Origin: Raskinella chloraquaticus (SeqCode)
GTDB taxonomy: Bacteria; Pseudomonadota; Alphaproteobacteria; Rhizobiales; UBA4765
DNA: 64,000 nt
Assembly (NCBI GenBank): GCA_002365175.1
Contig: DEZK01000004.1
Location: forward strand, 1 to 64,000
Direction: 5' to 3'
Of the stretch, positions 1 to 8,345 are shown piece by piece (positions within the stretch are counted from its first letter, which is position 1; every line of letters begins with the position of its first letter). The translations under genes were made by a program, and so were the position numbers. Under the pieces are notes generated by a model, which searched no databases, was not told the origin of the DNA, and saw only the letters and a list, made by a program, of their open reading frames with translations.

Positions 1-90
1 TGGCGGAGAGGGGGGGATTCGAACCCCCGATACCCTTGCAGGTATGCCGCATTTCGAGTGCGGTGCGTTCAACCACTCTGCCACCTCTCC
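1..90 (-). tRNA. tRNA-Ser (anticodon CGA)
   Basis: Read on the minus strand, this folds as a class II tRNA. The acceptor arm GGAGAGG pairs with CCTCTCC, a long variable arm is present, and the T-arm carries GGTTCGAATCC. The anticodon stem CCGCA/TGCGG holds the loop CTCGAAA, which gives anticodon CGA and reads the serine codon UCG. The 3' CCA is encoded at the first window bases. The long variable arm fits serine rather than a class I tRNA. Confidence 0.96.
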
Positions 91-260
91 GGGAGATATG
101 ATGCGAGCGAGCGCGACTGGCGATAGCATCGGCGCCATGGCGTGACAAGAGTGGCGTCGTGTAACCCGCCGACCAGACCTTCTGATGACGACCCCTGCCC
201 TGTTCCCCTGTGCCGGTCGAATGATCCGGGATCATGCAGTCCTCTGTCCATGAAGGGATT
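91..260. other. Intergenic, no gene seen
   Basis: This lies between the 5' end of tRNA-Ser and the stop of the ABC exporter gene. A 60-codon open frame crosses it on the minus strand, but it runs into the tRNA and has no recognisable family. The stretch probably holds the tRNA promoter and the exporter's 3' untranslated end; I cannot place either precisely. Confidence 0.4.
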
Positions 261-2063
261 TTAAGCGCGCTGCTGGCGGAAGTAAGACCACAATGATTTG
301 GAGACCGTCAGTGACGTCATATGCGCGCCGGCAGGGCGGCGCTCAAGGATGATCTTGCGATCGTGATGCTCTTCGATGCCGGTGCGATGCCCGACGCTGA
401 TCACCGTGCTGCTCTTCAATTCCTCATGCAGGAGGTTGAGCATGGATTGCTGGCTATCCTCGTCCAGCGCCGATGTCGCCTCATCCATGATGATGATGTC
501 GGGCTGGCGCAGAACCAGCCGGCAGAAGGCGACGCGTTGGCGCTCCCCGCCCGACAGCACATGGTCCCAGCGCTCTTCATCATCAAGACGCTTGGCAAGA
601 TAGCTTAACCCGCAGCGCACCATGGTCCGCACCACGGTCTCATGAGCGATCTTGCTGCCCGCATCGGGATAGAGAAGGGCATTGCGCAAGGTACCCAGCG
701 GGATATAGGGACGTTGCGGCACGAAGGCGATCTCGACGTCCCGCGGCACGCGTATTTCGCCCAAACCCCATGGCCACAGGCCGGCAAGGGCGCGGATGAG
801 CGTGCTTTTGCCAACGCCGCTCTCGCCCATCACCATCACGCGCTCGCCCTGTTTGATGACGACGGAGGCGTCATTGATGACGACGCGACCGGCACTTTCG
901 GCAATCGACAGATTGTCGATATGGATACTGCCATCCTCACTGATACCGAGCCTGATATTGGCGTCACCTTCCATGATGGTGCCGATGTCAAGCTGGTCGA
1001 GCAGGATGACAAGCTCGTTGACCCGTCTGACGGAAGCGTACCATTCGGCAAGCTTGACGACGTTGTCGACGAACCAGATCAGCGATCCCTGCACGGCGGC
1101 AAACGCCGAGGCGACCTGCATGACAGCGCCCAGCGTCATTTCGCCAGAAACGTATTTGGGTAACGTCAGAACCAGCGGAATGACCGGAAACAACACCGCA
1201 TTGGTGTTTTGCAGAATGGAGATGAAACCCTGCTGACGGATAACCCCGTACCACGCCCTCACAACCCGCCCGTAATTGGCCAGGACCGAGTTCAGCTCAT
1301 CCTTGTCACCCTTGATCAGGGCGATGCTTTCGGCGTTTTCCCGCAACCGGGTTAATTCGGCACGGAACTCGGATTCAGCTGCATTCTTATCGGCAACGTG
1401 GCGCACCAGAGGCATGCCGGCGAGATAGGCGATCGTCGACGTCAGGGCAGCGTAGATGACCGCAGCAACCGCCATGTACGCAGGAATATCAATGACCACT
1501 TGACCAAGCGTGAGACGGAATGAACCGGCGACACTCCACAGGATCGTCGAAAAGGTGATCGCGGTGACCGTCGCCGAGACCAGGCCGATGACAAACTCCG
1601 CCAACGGCTCGATGGCGAGCTTTGTGTCTTCAGCAATCCGGTATTCAGGCGCCTGATGTTCGGGAGCAATGAGACCCAGACGATAATAACGCTGGTCGGC
1701 GATCCACCACCCCGCCAGACGTTGCGTCACCCAGGCCCGCCAGGAAACGTGAAACATCATTTTCGATACCAGCAGGCCGCCGGAGGCGACGACCGTTGCA
1801 ACGACAATCATCGGCAGCTGAAACAGGGCACCGACAAGGACAGACATGTCCTTTTGCTGAAGACCATCGAAGAATGCGCGATACCAGTAATTGAAAAAGA
1901 CCTGCGTGCCGACCTGGGCGCCAACGAAGGCAAGGACAACCGCTGTCGTTATCCAGGCGATCCTGCTTCCCGGGCTGCTCCAAAATCCGATAACCAGTTT
2001 TCGGAATATCGCGATCTGCTCGCTGTGCTGCGGCGGGGCGGCGGGAGAAGCAACATGATTCAT
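261..2063 (-). CDS. ABC transporter permease/ATP-binding protein, YddA (SbmA/BacA-like) type
   Basis: A 600-residue half-transporter fusing an N-terminal membrane domain (about residues 30-340, five to six hydrophobic segments) to a C-terminal ATPase. Walker A GESGVGKST is at 413-421, the signature LSGGE at 503-507, Walker B IIIMDE at 523-528 and the switch His near 559. The membrane domain with a PEYRIAED-like motif near 139-146 matches the ABC_membrane_2/SbmA-BacA group, whose members move peptides, vitamin B12-like molecules or very-long-chain acyl groups. It sits at the inner membrane. The substrate cannot be read from the sequence; in related bacteria such proteins affect antimicrobial-peptide sensitivity. 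It is divergent from the MaoC gene, with a 98-base gap. Confidence 0.88.
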   Translation of the reverse strand: MNHVASPAAPPQHSEQIAIFRKLVIGFWSSPGSRIAWITTAVVLAFVGAQVGTQVFFNYWYRAFFDGLQQKDMSVLVGALFQLPMIVVATVVASGGLLVSKMMFHVSWRAWVTQRLAGWWIADQRYYRLGLIAPEHQAPEYRIAEDTKLAIEPLAEFVIGLVSATVTAITFSTILWSVAGSFRLTLGQVVIDIPAYMAVAAVIYAALTSTIAYLAGMPLVRHVADKNAAESEFRAELTRLRENAESIALIKGDKDELNSVLANYGRVVRAWYGVIRQQGFISILQNTNAVLFPVIPLVLTLPKYVSGEMTLGAVMQVASAFAAVQGSLIWFVDNVVKLAEWYASVRRVNELVILLDQLDIGTIMEGDANIRLGISEDGSIHIDNLSIAESAGRVVINDASVVIKQGERVMVMGESGVGKSTLIRALAGLWPWGLGEIRVPRDVEIAFVPQRPYIPLGTLRNALLYPDAGSKIAHETVVRTMVRCGLSYLAKRLDDEERWDHVLSGGERQRVAFCRLVLRQPDIIIMDEATSALDEDSQQSMLNLLHEELKSSTVISVGHRTGIEEHHDRKIILERRPAGAHMTSLTVSKSLWSYFRQQRA

Positions 2064-2073
2064 TCGTCACCCA

Positions 2074-2100
2074 GGTTATTTGGTCAACCTTTTCATAACC
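2074..2100. promoter_or_regulatory. Inverted repeat in a divergent promoter region
   Basis: GGTTAT (2074-2079) and ATAACC (2095-2100) are exact inverted arms separated by 15 bases, between the divergent ABC exporter and MaoC genes. This could be an operator, but there is no known regulator to assign and arms of six can arise by chance. Confidence 0.25.
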
Positions 2101-2161
2101 CGTGACATAACATGTGGTTCCGGGACACAAAATCAGGCGCCAACGAAGAACGGATCACGAC

Positions 2162-2635
2162 ATGGTCATGCACAGCGACAATCACCGGCCTTTTCTCGAA
2201 TTGCGCGTGCTCTATTTCGAGGATTTAGAGCTTGGTATGTCGGCATCCTTCGAAAAGACCGTGTCGTCCTCCGACGTTGTCGGCTTTGCTGAAATCACAG
2301 GTGATCGCAACCCCATCCACCTGTCGGAACATTTTGCCGCACGCACGCCTTTCGGCACAAGGGTCGCCCATGGGCTTTATACCGCAAGCCTCATCTCGGC
2401 GGTGCTGGGAACGCGGCTGCCAGGGCCGGGCGCGGTCTATATCAGCCAGAGCCTGCATTTCCTGGCGCCCGTCAGGCTCGGCGATACGGTCAAGGTCGAC
2501 GTATCGGTCATCGAGCTGATGGCCGAGCGGCGCCGCGCCCGCTTGCATTGCGTGTGCAGCGTTGAGGGCACGCCTGTGCTGGAGGGTGAAGCGCTGGTCA
2601 AGGTGCCGGCCCGCACCGAAACAAGGACGGGGTGA
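2162..2635 (+). CDS. MaoC family (R)-specific enoyl-CoA hydratase
   Basis: A 157-residue hot-dog protein. The hydratase signature GDRNPIH at 47-53 carries the catalytic Asp48 and His53 expected of PhaJ/MaoC (R)-specific enoyl-CoA hydratases, followed by the GTRVAHG segment at 65-71 typical of the family. It would add water to trans-2-enoyl-CoA to give (R)-3-hydroxyacyl-CoA, in fatty-acid oxidation or as a link to polyhydroxyalkanoate synthesis; which one is not shown here. An earlier in-frame ATG at 2114 adds a basic, non-conserved leader, so the ATG at 2162 is preferred (2168 also possible). It stands alone, convergent with the cupredoxin gene. Confidence 0.88.
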   Translation: MVMHSDNHRPFLELRVLYFEDLELGMSASFEKTVSSSDVVGFAEITGDRNPIHLSEHFAARTPFGTRVAHGLYTASLISAVLGTRLPGPGAVYISQSLHFLAPVRLGDTVKVDVSVIELMAERRRARLHCVCSVEGTPVLEGEALVKVPARTETRTG

Positions 2636-2681
2636 TGGCCCGCGAATGCCGCCGGCGCCGGCCTCGCTCGCCCGTCAGCGA

Positions 2682-3050
2682 TCAGCGGGTAACGATAAGC
2701 CGCGCCTTCATCGTCGGATGAAACACGCAAATGTAATCGAAAACACCAAGCTGCGTTGGCGTCTGACGGCTGGATTGGCCGTAAGCGATTTCGCTTGTAT
2801 CCCAATCTCCCTCGGCCGACGTCGCGGTATGGGGGGCAAAATCACGATTGGTCCAGACAATCGCATCACCCAGGCGGATGGTGAGTTCCGCCGGCATGAA
2901 AGCAAATTCGCGAATATCAACGTTATGAAGACGCGCTTGCGGCTCGTTTGCTGTCAACCGCCCACCTGGTGGCAGGGCAATGAGCCCTGCCACCAGCATG
3001 AGGGCTAGCAGGATCGGCGAGAGGCAGCGGCCTTTCCTGAGCGCCGGCAT
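2682..3050 (-). CDS. Secreted cupredoxin-domain (type 1 copper) protein
   Basis: A 122-residue protein with an N-terminal hydrophobic signal or anchor (about 10-26) and one small plastocyanin/amicyanin-like domain. All four type 1 copper ligands are visible: His74 in APHTATS, then Cys108, His111 and Met114 in CVFHPTM. It therefore probably binds copper in the periplasm and shuttles electrons or handles copper. The upstream DUF4142 gene starts at 3577 and stops two bases before this gene's start, so the two are probably one transcript. No electron-transfer partner enzyme is next to it. Function beyond copper binding is inferred. Confidence 0.85.
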   Translation of the reverse strand: MPALRKGRCLSPILLALMLVAGLIALPPGGRLTANEPQARLHNVDIREFAFMPAELTIRLGDAIVWTNRDFAPHTATSAEGDWDTSEIAYGQSSRQTPTQLGVFDYICVFHPTMKARLIVTR

Positions 3051-3052
3051 GA

Positions 3053-3577
3053 TTATTTGGCCGCAGTGACCATATGGCCGGCATGGTTTTCATGGGCCTT
3101 GAAGGTGACGAGCGCCTGCGACAGGAAGGCTTTCAATTCGCCGTTCTTCACCGTCGGGATCCAGGTTTCGCCAACGATCTTGTTGACCGTCTGGTGATAG
3201 GCAAGCTCATTGGCCGCATAGGCACGGTCAAAAGCTGCGCCATCGAGCGCGCTCAGCTCTTTTTTCTTGGCTTCAAAACCCTTCAGCAACGCCTTGCTGA
3301 AATCGTTGTCCTTCGCCTGCACGCCAAGCTTTTTCAACAGGGCTGCCGCCCCTTCATTGACCGCCGTGTGGTCACGGATCATCAGTTCGGCGAACTTCTT
3401 GATCTCGGGATTTTTGGTCTTCGACAGGGCCAGCTTGGCATATTCGATATCAATCACGTCGGCCGTATAGGCGGCATGCGCCACTTCAAGATCATCAAGG
3501 CCGGCCTGGGCAAAGGCAGGGAGGGTCAAGGCAAACACAGCAAATCCAGCTAACAACGTCGTTTTGATCGGGGTCAT
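3053..3577 (-). CDS. DUF4142 domain-containing exported protein
   Basis: 174 residues with a clear Sec signal peptide (about 1-23, ending near PAFAQA). The mature part is helical and matches the DUF4142 family, a ferritin-like four-helix fold seen in many alphaproteobacterial periplasmic proteins. The motif IRDHTAVNE near 68-76 and a C-terminal KAHENHAGH stretch are conserved features. No enzymatic function is established for the family; links to stress or metals are tentative. It is the first gene of a probable two-gene transcript with the cupredoxin downstream, separated by two bases. Confidence 0.85.
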   Translation of the reverse strand: MTPIKTTLLAGFAVFALTLPAFAQAGLDDLEVAHAAYTADVIDIEYAKLALSKTKNPEIKKFAELMIRDHTAVNEGAAALLKKLGVQAKDNDFSKALLKGFEAKKKELSALDGAAFDRAYAANELAYHQTVNKIVGETWIPTVKNGELKAFLSQALVTFKAHENHAGHMVTAAK

Positions 3578-3999
3578 CGATTATTCCTTCATGCGGCTTT
3601 TGTTGTGCAACGATGCAAGCGCGCCAAACCTGCCGTTGTCTCCCGGGGGGTGCGATGAGCTGGCACAGGATGGAGTGCGACGGGAACCGCAAGCCTCCTG
3701 ATGCAAGCCACCAAGGGCAAAACCGCCCTCCAGTCCAGCATGAGGACAAGCAAGTGTTTGGATCAACATAATACCAGAAACATAAGTTTCTTAGCATTCC
3801 ATTTGGGACGATCTGCAACTATTTGTCGATATCATGACATGATTGTGGCGGTCACGGCGCTGCACCCCGCGCCAAACAGCAACGACAGCCCTGCCGCAGC
3901 GTCAGCATGGTCCTGTCGCGTCGCTGAGCCGCAACCTGATTTCCTGAATGACATCTTGATGCGCACGCCACCCGGCCAGGGACAGGCTTGAAAGGCAAA
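3578..3999. other. 422-base intergenic region without a recognisable gene
   Basis: This lies between the DUF4142 gene start and tRNA-Glu. Short open frames exist on both strands but none has a plausible start, composition or family. One perfect palindrome, ATCATG-A-CATGAT, is at 3831-3843. The promoters of the DUF4142/cupredoxin pair and of tRNA-Glu may lie nearby, but I could not assign -35/-10 boxes with confidence. Confidence 0.5.
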
Positions 4000-4075
4000 T
4001 GGCGCTCCCAAGGGGGTTCGAACCCCTGTTTTCGCCGTGAGAGGGCGACGTCCTGGGCCACTAGACGATGGGAGC
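4000..4075 (-). tRNA. tRNA-Glu (anticodon CTC)
   Basis: A 76-base minus-strand tRNA. The acceptor arm GCTCCCA pairs with TGGGAGC, followed by G and an encoded CCA. The anticodon stem TCGCC/GGCGA holds the loop CTCTCAC, giving anticodon CTC (codon GAG). The T-arm carries GGTTCGAACCC. The sequence closely resembles alphaproteobacterial tRNA-Glu. Confidence 0.97.
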
Positions 4076-4217
4076 CCTGCGCAGGTTGGTTGTCATAGCC
4101 AACCACACGGCCAGCCACAAGCGCAAAGCTCATGGCTGCACCGAATGGTGAATGACGATGCAAGAGAGGAGTGAGCGGCAATCCGGGTGATGACCGGCCT
4201 GCCACTGATCGACGATA

Positions 4218-4601
4218 TCAGGGCGTCGCTGCTTTCTTGAGCTTGGCGAGCGCGCGCACCACCACACGCATGCTGGCCGGCTTTGCTGCCGCTTTCATCA
4301 TTTCGCCGGTGGCGGGATTGCGGATGAGCGTTCCGGCCTTGCGCGCGGGCACCTTGCGCAGCGTCACTTTCACCAGACCCGGCAGGACCAGTTGCCCGAC
4401 CCCACGAGGATGCACCGAACCAAGGAATGCTTTCTCCAACGTCGCGTAGGCACCGCTCGCTGCTTTGCGGGAAAGCTCGTTCTCGCTCGCGATGAGATTG
4501 ATCAGTGCCGACTTGGTCAACGCCTCTTTGATCGGCTTGACGGGCGCCGCTTCCGGCTTTGTTACTTTTTTTGCGACTGCACGTTTCACTGCTTTTGCCA
4601 T
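4218..4601 (-). CDS. HU-family DNA-binding protein with basic N-terminal extension
   Basis: 127 residues. The HU/IHF fold starts near residue 30 (LTKSALINLIASE) and ends with RNPATGEMMKAAAKP, the arm region that contacts DNA, then a Lys/Ala-rich tail. A Lys/Ala-rich leader of about 25 residues precedes the domain. A GTG 15 bases upstream is in frame, but AGGGA just before the ATG at 4601 fits that start better. The protein probably compacts or bends DNA. Classical HU is about 90 residues, so the extensions are notable. It stands alone between tRNA-Glu and the pseudouridine synthase gene. Confidence 0.85.
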   Translation of the reverse strand: MAKAVKRAVAKKVTKPEAAPVKPIKEALTKSALINLIASENELSRKAASGAYATLEKAFLGSVHPRGVGQLVLPGLVKVTLRKVPARKAGTLIRNPATGEMMKAAAKPASMRVVVRALAKLKKAATP

Positions 4602-4891
4602 CTTAATCCCTGCCACTCAAGAAATTGCCAAAATTGATTGACCGTCATCAAAAGTTCTCAACGCCAAAAAAGGCATGCCTGATTCGTAGGATTCAGCAAT
4701 GACAATCTGCTCATTTTGCCGCAGACGGGTCAGGTTTCTGTATAAAACATGCTTCGCGGGCCTATAATGACAGGTCTTTGCCGGGCGCAGACATATATGG
4801 TGAGCGCCCCTTGTCCTGACGTTGACCAGCGACGTCGTTTCTAAAACGCTATAGGGACACATCCCATGCAGGCTGGAGTCTGGGCAGAAAA

Positions 4892-5887
4892 TTGACGAGC
4901 GATCTCAAGGAAATCGATGTCTCTGATGACGAGCACGGTCAAAGGCTGGACCGCTTGTTGGCATCCCGCCTGGCGCAGATAAGCCGCACCCGGCTCAAGG
5001 ATCTGATCCTCGCCGGCGCCGTGCGAGACGGCGATGCGGTTCTCGTCAAGCCCAACCACCGCGTCAGCGCCGGCGACGTGGTAACGCTCGACCTGCCACC
5101 GCCTGAGGCGGCGATACCAGGCGCCGAAGCCATTCCACTCAATATCGTCTTCGAGGACGCGCATCTCATTGTCATCGACAAGCCGGCCGGCCTCGTCGTC
5201 CACCCCGCGCCCGGCCACTGGCAGGGAACGCTGGTCAACGCCCTCCTCCATCACTGTGCTGACAGCCTGTCGGGCATTGGCGGGGTCAAACGCCCGGGGA
5301 TCGTTCACCGTCTCGACAAAGACACCTCCGGCTTGATCGTGGCGGCGAAAAGCAACGCTGCCCATCAAGGGCTTGCCGCGCAGTTTGCCGACCATGGACG
5401 CAGCGGCCCGCTGCATCGCCTTTACCTTGCTCTGTGCTGGGGCGTGCCGGAGCGCCCGCGCTTCACCGTTGCGGGAGCCATCGGGCGTGATCCCCGAAAC
5501 CGTCTGAAGATGGCCATCGTTCCTGAGCATCTCGGCCGCGAGGCGATCACCCATGTGGAGCGGCGCGCCGTCTATATGATGGCCGGCAAGCCTGGCACCA
5601 GCCTCAACGCCTGCCGGCTTGAAACCGGACGCACTCACCAGATCCGCGTCCATCTGACGCATGCGGGATTGCCGCTCCTGGGCGATGACGTATACGGAAC
5701 CGGCTTTCGCACCAAGGCAGCCAAACTCCCGCCATCGGCCCGCATGGCGCTGGAAAAACTCGGCCGTCAGGCCCTTCACGCTGCAGAATTGGGGTTCGAA
5801 CATCCGGTGACAGGCGAAATTCATCGCTTTTCCTCACCGTTTCCGGCCGATCTGGCAGTGCTGAGGGATGCACTCGACGAAAGTTGA
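4892..5887 (+). CDS. rluD: RluA/RluD-family pseudouridine synthase
   Basis: 331 residues: an S4 RNA-binding domain (about 15-65) followed by the RluA-type catalytic domain. The core HRLDKDTSG at 139-147 contains the catalytic Asp142. It converts uridines to pseudouridine in 23S rRNA. RluD, which modifies helix 69, is the closest fit for an S4-containing member, but paralogues RluC and RluA cannot be fully excluded. The start is TTG: the upstream ATG frame closes after nine codons and no other in-frame start precedes the S4 domain. rpoH follows 105 bases downstream on the same strand. Confidence 0.87.
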   Translation: MTSDLKEIDVSDDEHGQRLDRLLASRLAQISRTRLKDLILAGAVRDGDAVLVKPNHRVSAGDVVTLDLPPPEAAIPGAEAIPLNIVFEDAHLIVIDKPAGLVVHPAPGHWQGTLVNALLHHCADSLSGIGGVKRPGIVHRLDKDTSGLIVAAKSNAAHQGLAAQFADHGRSGPLHRLYLALCWGVPERPRFTVAGAIGRDPRNRLKMAIVPEHLGREAITHVERRAVYMMAGKPGTSLNACRLETGRTHQIRVHLTHAGLPLLGDDVYGTGFRTKAAKLPPSARMALEKLGRQALHAAELGFEHPVTGEIHRFSSPFPADLAVLRDALDES

Positions 5888-5992
5888 CATTGCCTCTTTT
5901 TCGACACCGACTTCGGCATTATATGACGGGCACGGCAGGCTTCGGCTGCCGCATGGCTCGCCATTCCGGGAGCCTGATGGAAGGAACTGACC

Positions 5993-6898
5993 ATGGCGTC
6001 CGCCGCTCTCCCTATCATGGCATCCGACGGGGGACTTGCGCGCTATCTCAACGAGATCAAGCGCTTTCCCATGCTGGAGCCGCAGCAGGAATATATGCTC
6101 GCCAAGCGCTGGAAGGAGCATGGCGACCGCGATGCGGCCCACAAGCTCGTCACCTCGCATTTGCGCCTCGTCGCCAAGATCGCCATGGGCTATCGCGGCT
6201 ACGGCCTGCCGATCAACGAAGTCGTGTCTGAAGGTAATATCGGCCTGATGCAGGCTGTGAAGCGATTTGAGCCGGAAAAGGGCTTTCGCCTCGCCACCTA
6301 CGCCATGTGGTGGATCCGCGCCGCCATCCAGGAATATGTCCTGCGCTCGTGGTCGCTGGTGAAGATGGGCACGACAGCCAATCAGAAGAAGCTCTTTTTC
6401 AACCTGCGCAAGGCCAAAAGCAAGATTTCCGCCCTCAATGATGGTGATTTGCGCCCCGATCAGGTGGCGTTGATCGCCAAACGACTCGGCGTGCACGAAT
6501 CCGAGGTCGTCGACATGAACCGGCGTCTGTCAGGCGACGCCTCGCTCAACACGCCGATGCGCGAGGATGGCGATTCACAATGGCAGGATTGGCTGGTTGA
6601 CGAAGGCCAGGACATCGAGGCCCGCCTTGCCGATGGCGAGGAACTCGACAACCGCAAGAAAGTCCTGCGCGAGGCATTGGCAGTGCTTAACGAGCGGGAG
6701 CGCACCATTTTCGAGCGCCGTCGTCTGGTCGACGAGCCGGTAACCCTTGAGGATCTGGCCGCTGAATTTGGCGTCTCGCGGGAGCGCGTTCGCCAGATCG
6801 AGGTACGGGCTTTCGAGAAGGTTCAGGCGTTCGTCACCAAAGGTATCCACACCATCGAGATGCCCCGCCAGCTGAGCCAGGCTCTCCCGTCCGCCTGA
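5993..6898 (+). CDS. rpoH: RNA polymerase heat-shock sigma factor (sigma-32)
   Basis: 301 residues with sigma70 regions 1.2 (from about 15), 2 (RLATYAMWWIRAAIQEYVLRS, residues 99-119) and 4 (helix-turn-helix GVSRERVRQIEVRAFEKV). The RpoH box QKKLFFNLR at 131-139, which separates sigma-32 from sigma-70 and FliA, is intact. It directs RNA polymerase to chaperone and protease promoters. Position beside a pseudouridine synthase gene is common in alphaproteobacteria. Several Hyphomicrobiales carry two rpoH copies; only this one is in view. The next gene is convergent, ending one base away. Confidence 0.95.
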   Translation: MASAALPIMASDGGLARYLNEIKRFPMLEPQQEYMLAKRWKEHGDRDAAHKLVTSHLRLVAKIAMGYRGYGLPINEVVSEGNIGLMQAVKRFEPEKGFRLATYAMWWIRAAIQEYVLRSWSLVKMGTTANQKKLFFNLRKAKSKISALNDGDLRPDQVALIAKRLGVHESEVVDMNRRLSGDASLNTPMREDGDSQWQDWLVDEGQDIEARLADGEELDNRKKVLREALAVLNERERTIFERRRLVDEPVTLEDLAAEFGVSRERVRQIEVRAFEKVQAFVTKGIHTIEMPRQLSQALPSA

Positions 6899-6899
6899 C

Positions 6900-8345
6900 C
6901 TAGCCGCCCCATTGCGTGAAGATCTCCTGGAAGATCTTGTCGCCCTGCTCGCCCTTGCTCACCGCCAGGACGGCACGCCGCCCGTTGCGGTAAAGGAAGG
7001 TGACGTCAATCCAGGGGCGGTCGCGCAACAATGCGATGTTGTTCTCGCGATTGGGGCCAAGCGCTGACAGTCCGATGAGGAAATAACCGGACGTGATACG
7101 CGCCAGCGCGCCGCGAAGCGGCAATCCGTTGGATTGTTCGGCTGCTTTCATGAAGACCTGCTCAAGGCTCTCAACCCCGCCATAGGCGAAATTGGGCGGC
7201 ACATCAAACAGCAGCTCGACTGTATGGCTTGCCGGCAGCGCCTGGTCGAGATTGCGCCTGATCGTCAGCAGCAGTTTCAGACCGCGCTCGGGTATTTCGG
7301 CAAGGCCGCGAATAACGCGCTCGGGCCCCTGCGCGCCATTGTCGCTGTCCACGCGCCAGGTAACGCTTCCCTTGAATGTATCAACGCCGCCGGTACTCTG
7401 CGAATTCTCGTCATAAAGCACAGCGGTCTGGATGCTGATCTGGCCGCTTGGCGCTGCATCAGGCGTTGCCGGCGTGCTCGAACCATTTGGCTGACCGATG
7501 CGGTCATTGCTCTTGGCCGGGACATTCGGGGCCGGCTGCGGCACATCGACCTTGCCAGCGCCACTGCCTTGCGTACGCAAAGCCAGAATGACACCGCCGG
7601 CCCCCGCCACAGCCAGCGCCAGCACGATCAATCCCAGCATCATGAGCCGGCGCCACAGGGGCGTTCCAGATGATACGCCGCGCAGATGCGGCGGACGACG
7701 CGGGATCAGCGGATCGCCCTCATCATCCGCCTCCATCCGGCTGTCGAAGACGGGGGCGGTGCGACCGCCAGGCTGATCGCGATCGGCTGGGGGTTTATCG
7801 CTCGCGCCTGGCAAGGGCGCAGGGCGGCGCGGCGCGGTCGTGATATCGGCAGGTAATGCACGGCTCGCCGCGACGAACTCATCGGTCGCGGATTTTTCCA
7901 TCGCCGGCTCGCCAGCCTTCGGCGGCATTGGGGAGGCACGAAGCTCGGGCGAAAAGGGCGGAACCGGCGCGCGTGCCGGGGCTATCGGTTCAGGCATCGG
8001 CGTCGGCGGGGCCATCTCGGGCGGTGCCATCGCGTTGTCGGCAACGGCTGCGGATGGGCGCGGCACGGATGACGGCGCGGCTGCGCCACCAACGCCCTGA
8101 CTGGGGCGACGAAGCGCTGCTGCACGGGAAGCCGCCGCCAGCGTCGAGGCTTCCGACTCGATTTTACGAATCGATTCCTCAAGCGCCAGGCGCTGGCGCG
8201 TCACATCGCTTTCCGACAAAGGCGGATCGAGCGCCCGCAGCTGATTAAGCAAAGCCTGCCGCGCCCGCTCATAGACAGCGCGCCGCTCATCATAGGTCTT
8301 CTTGCCGGCAACAGCCCGGCTCAACACATCGGTAAAATCAACCAT
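6900..8345 (-). CDS. Conserved proline-rich single-span membrane protein, function unknown
   Basis: 481 residues in three parts: an N-terminal helical segment (1-80) rich in Arg/Glu, a long Pro/Ala-rich low-complexity linker (about 85-225), and one transmembrane segment at 234-256. A C-terminal globular domain of about 200 residues (285-481) follows and contains the only well-ordered sequence. The topology suggests the N-terminus is in the cytoplasm and the C-terminal domain in the periplasm. I recognise it only as a conserved hypothetical of Hyphomicrobiales found near rpoH and purA. No catalytic motif is visible. It ends one base from rpoH (convergent) and lies 160 bases downstream of purA on the same strand. 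Confidence 0.8.
   Translation of the reverse strand: MVDFTDVLSRAVAGKKTYDERRAVYERARQALLNQLRALDPPLSESDVTRQRLALEESIRKIESEASTLAAASRAAALRRPSQGVGGAAAPSSVPRPSAAVADNAMAPPEMAPPTPMPEPIAPARAPVPPFSPELRASPMPPKAGEPAMEKSATDEFVAASRALPADITTAPRRPAPLPGASDKPPADRDQPGGRTAPVFDSRMEADDEGDPLIPRRPPHLRGVSSGTPLWRRLMMLGLIVLALAVAGAGGVILALRTQGSGAGKVDVPQPAPNVPAKSNDRIGQPNGSSTPATPDAAPSGQISIQTAVLYDENSQSTGGVDTFKGSVTWRVDSDNGAQGPERVIRGLAEIPERGLKLLLTIRRNLDQALPASHTVELLFDVPPNFAYGGVESLEQVFMKAAEQSNGLPLRGALARITSGYFLIGLSALGPNRENNIALLRDRPWIDVTFLYRNGRRAVLAVSKGEQGDKIFQEIFTQWGG

Noticed and set aside
69..251. 60-codon minus-strand open frame next to tRNA-Ser
   Set aside because: It overlaps the tRNA, has no plausible ribosome-binding site and its composition is unlike a protein of this genome.
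642..1163. Plus-strand open frame of 173 codons inside the ABC exporter gene
   Set aside because: It is antisense to a complete ABC transporter coding region. Its His/Asp-rich composition is what antisense reading of high-GC codons gives.
2651..2662. Perfect palindrome GCCGGCGCCGGC after the MaoC gene
   Set aside because: It lies in a convergent region and has no T-run on either side. In a GC-rich genome this is weak evidence for a terminator.
4841..5824. Long minus-strand open frame opposite rluD
   Set aside because: It is fully antisense to the pseudouridine synthase gene, whose catalytic motifs are clear on the plus strand, and shows no domain.
5884..5925. Promoter TTGACA ... TATAT for rpoH
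   Set aside because: TTGACA is at 5884-5889, but the nearest TTATAT-like sequence is about 29 bases away, too far for a sigma-70 promoter. It overlaps the rluD stop and may be chance.
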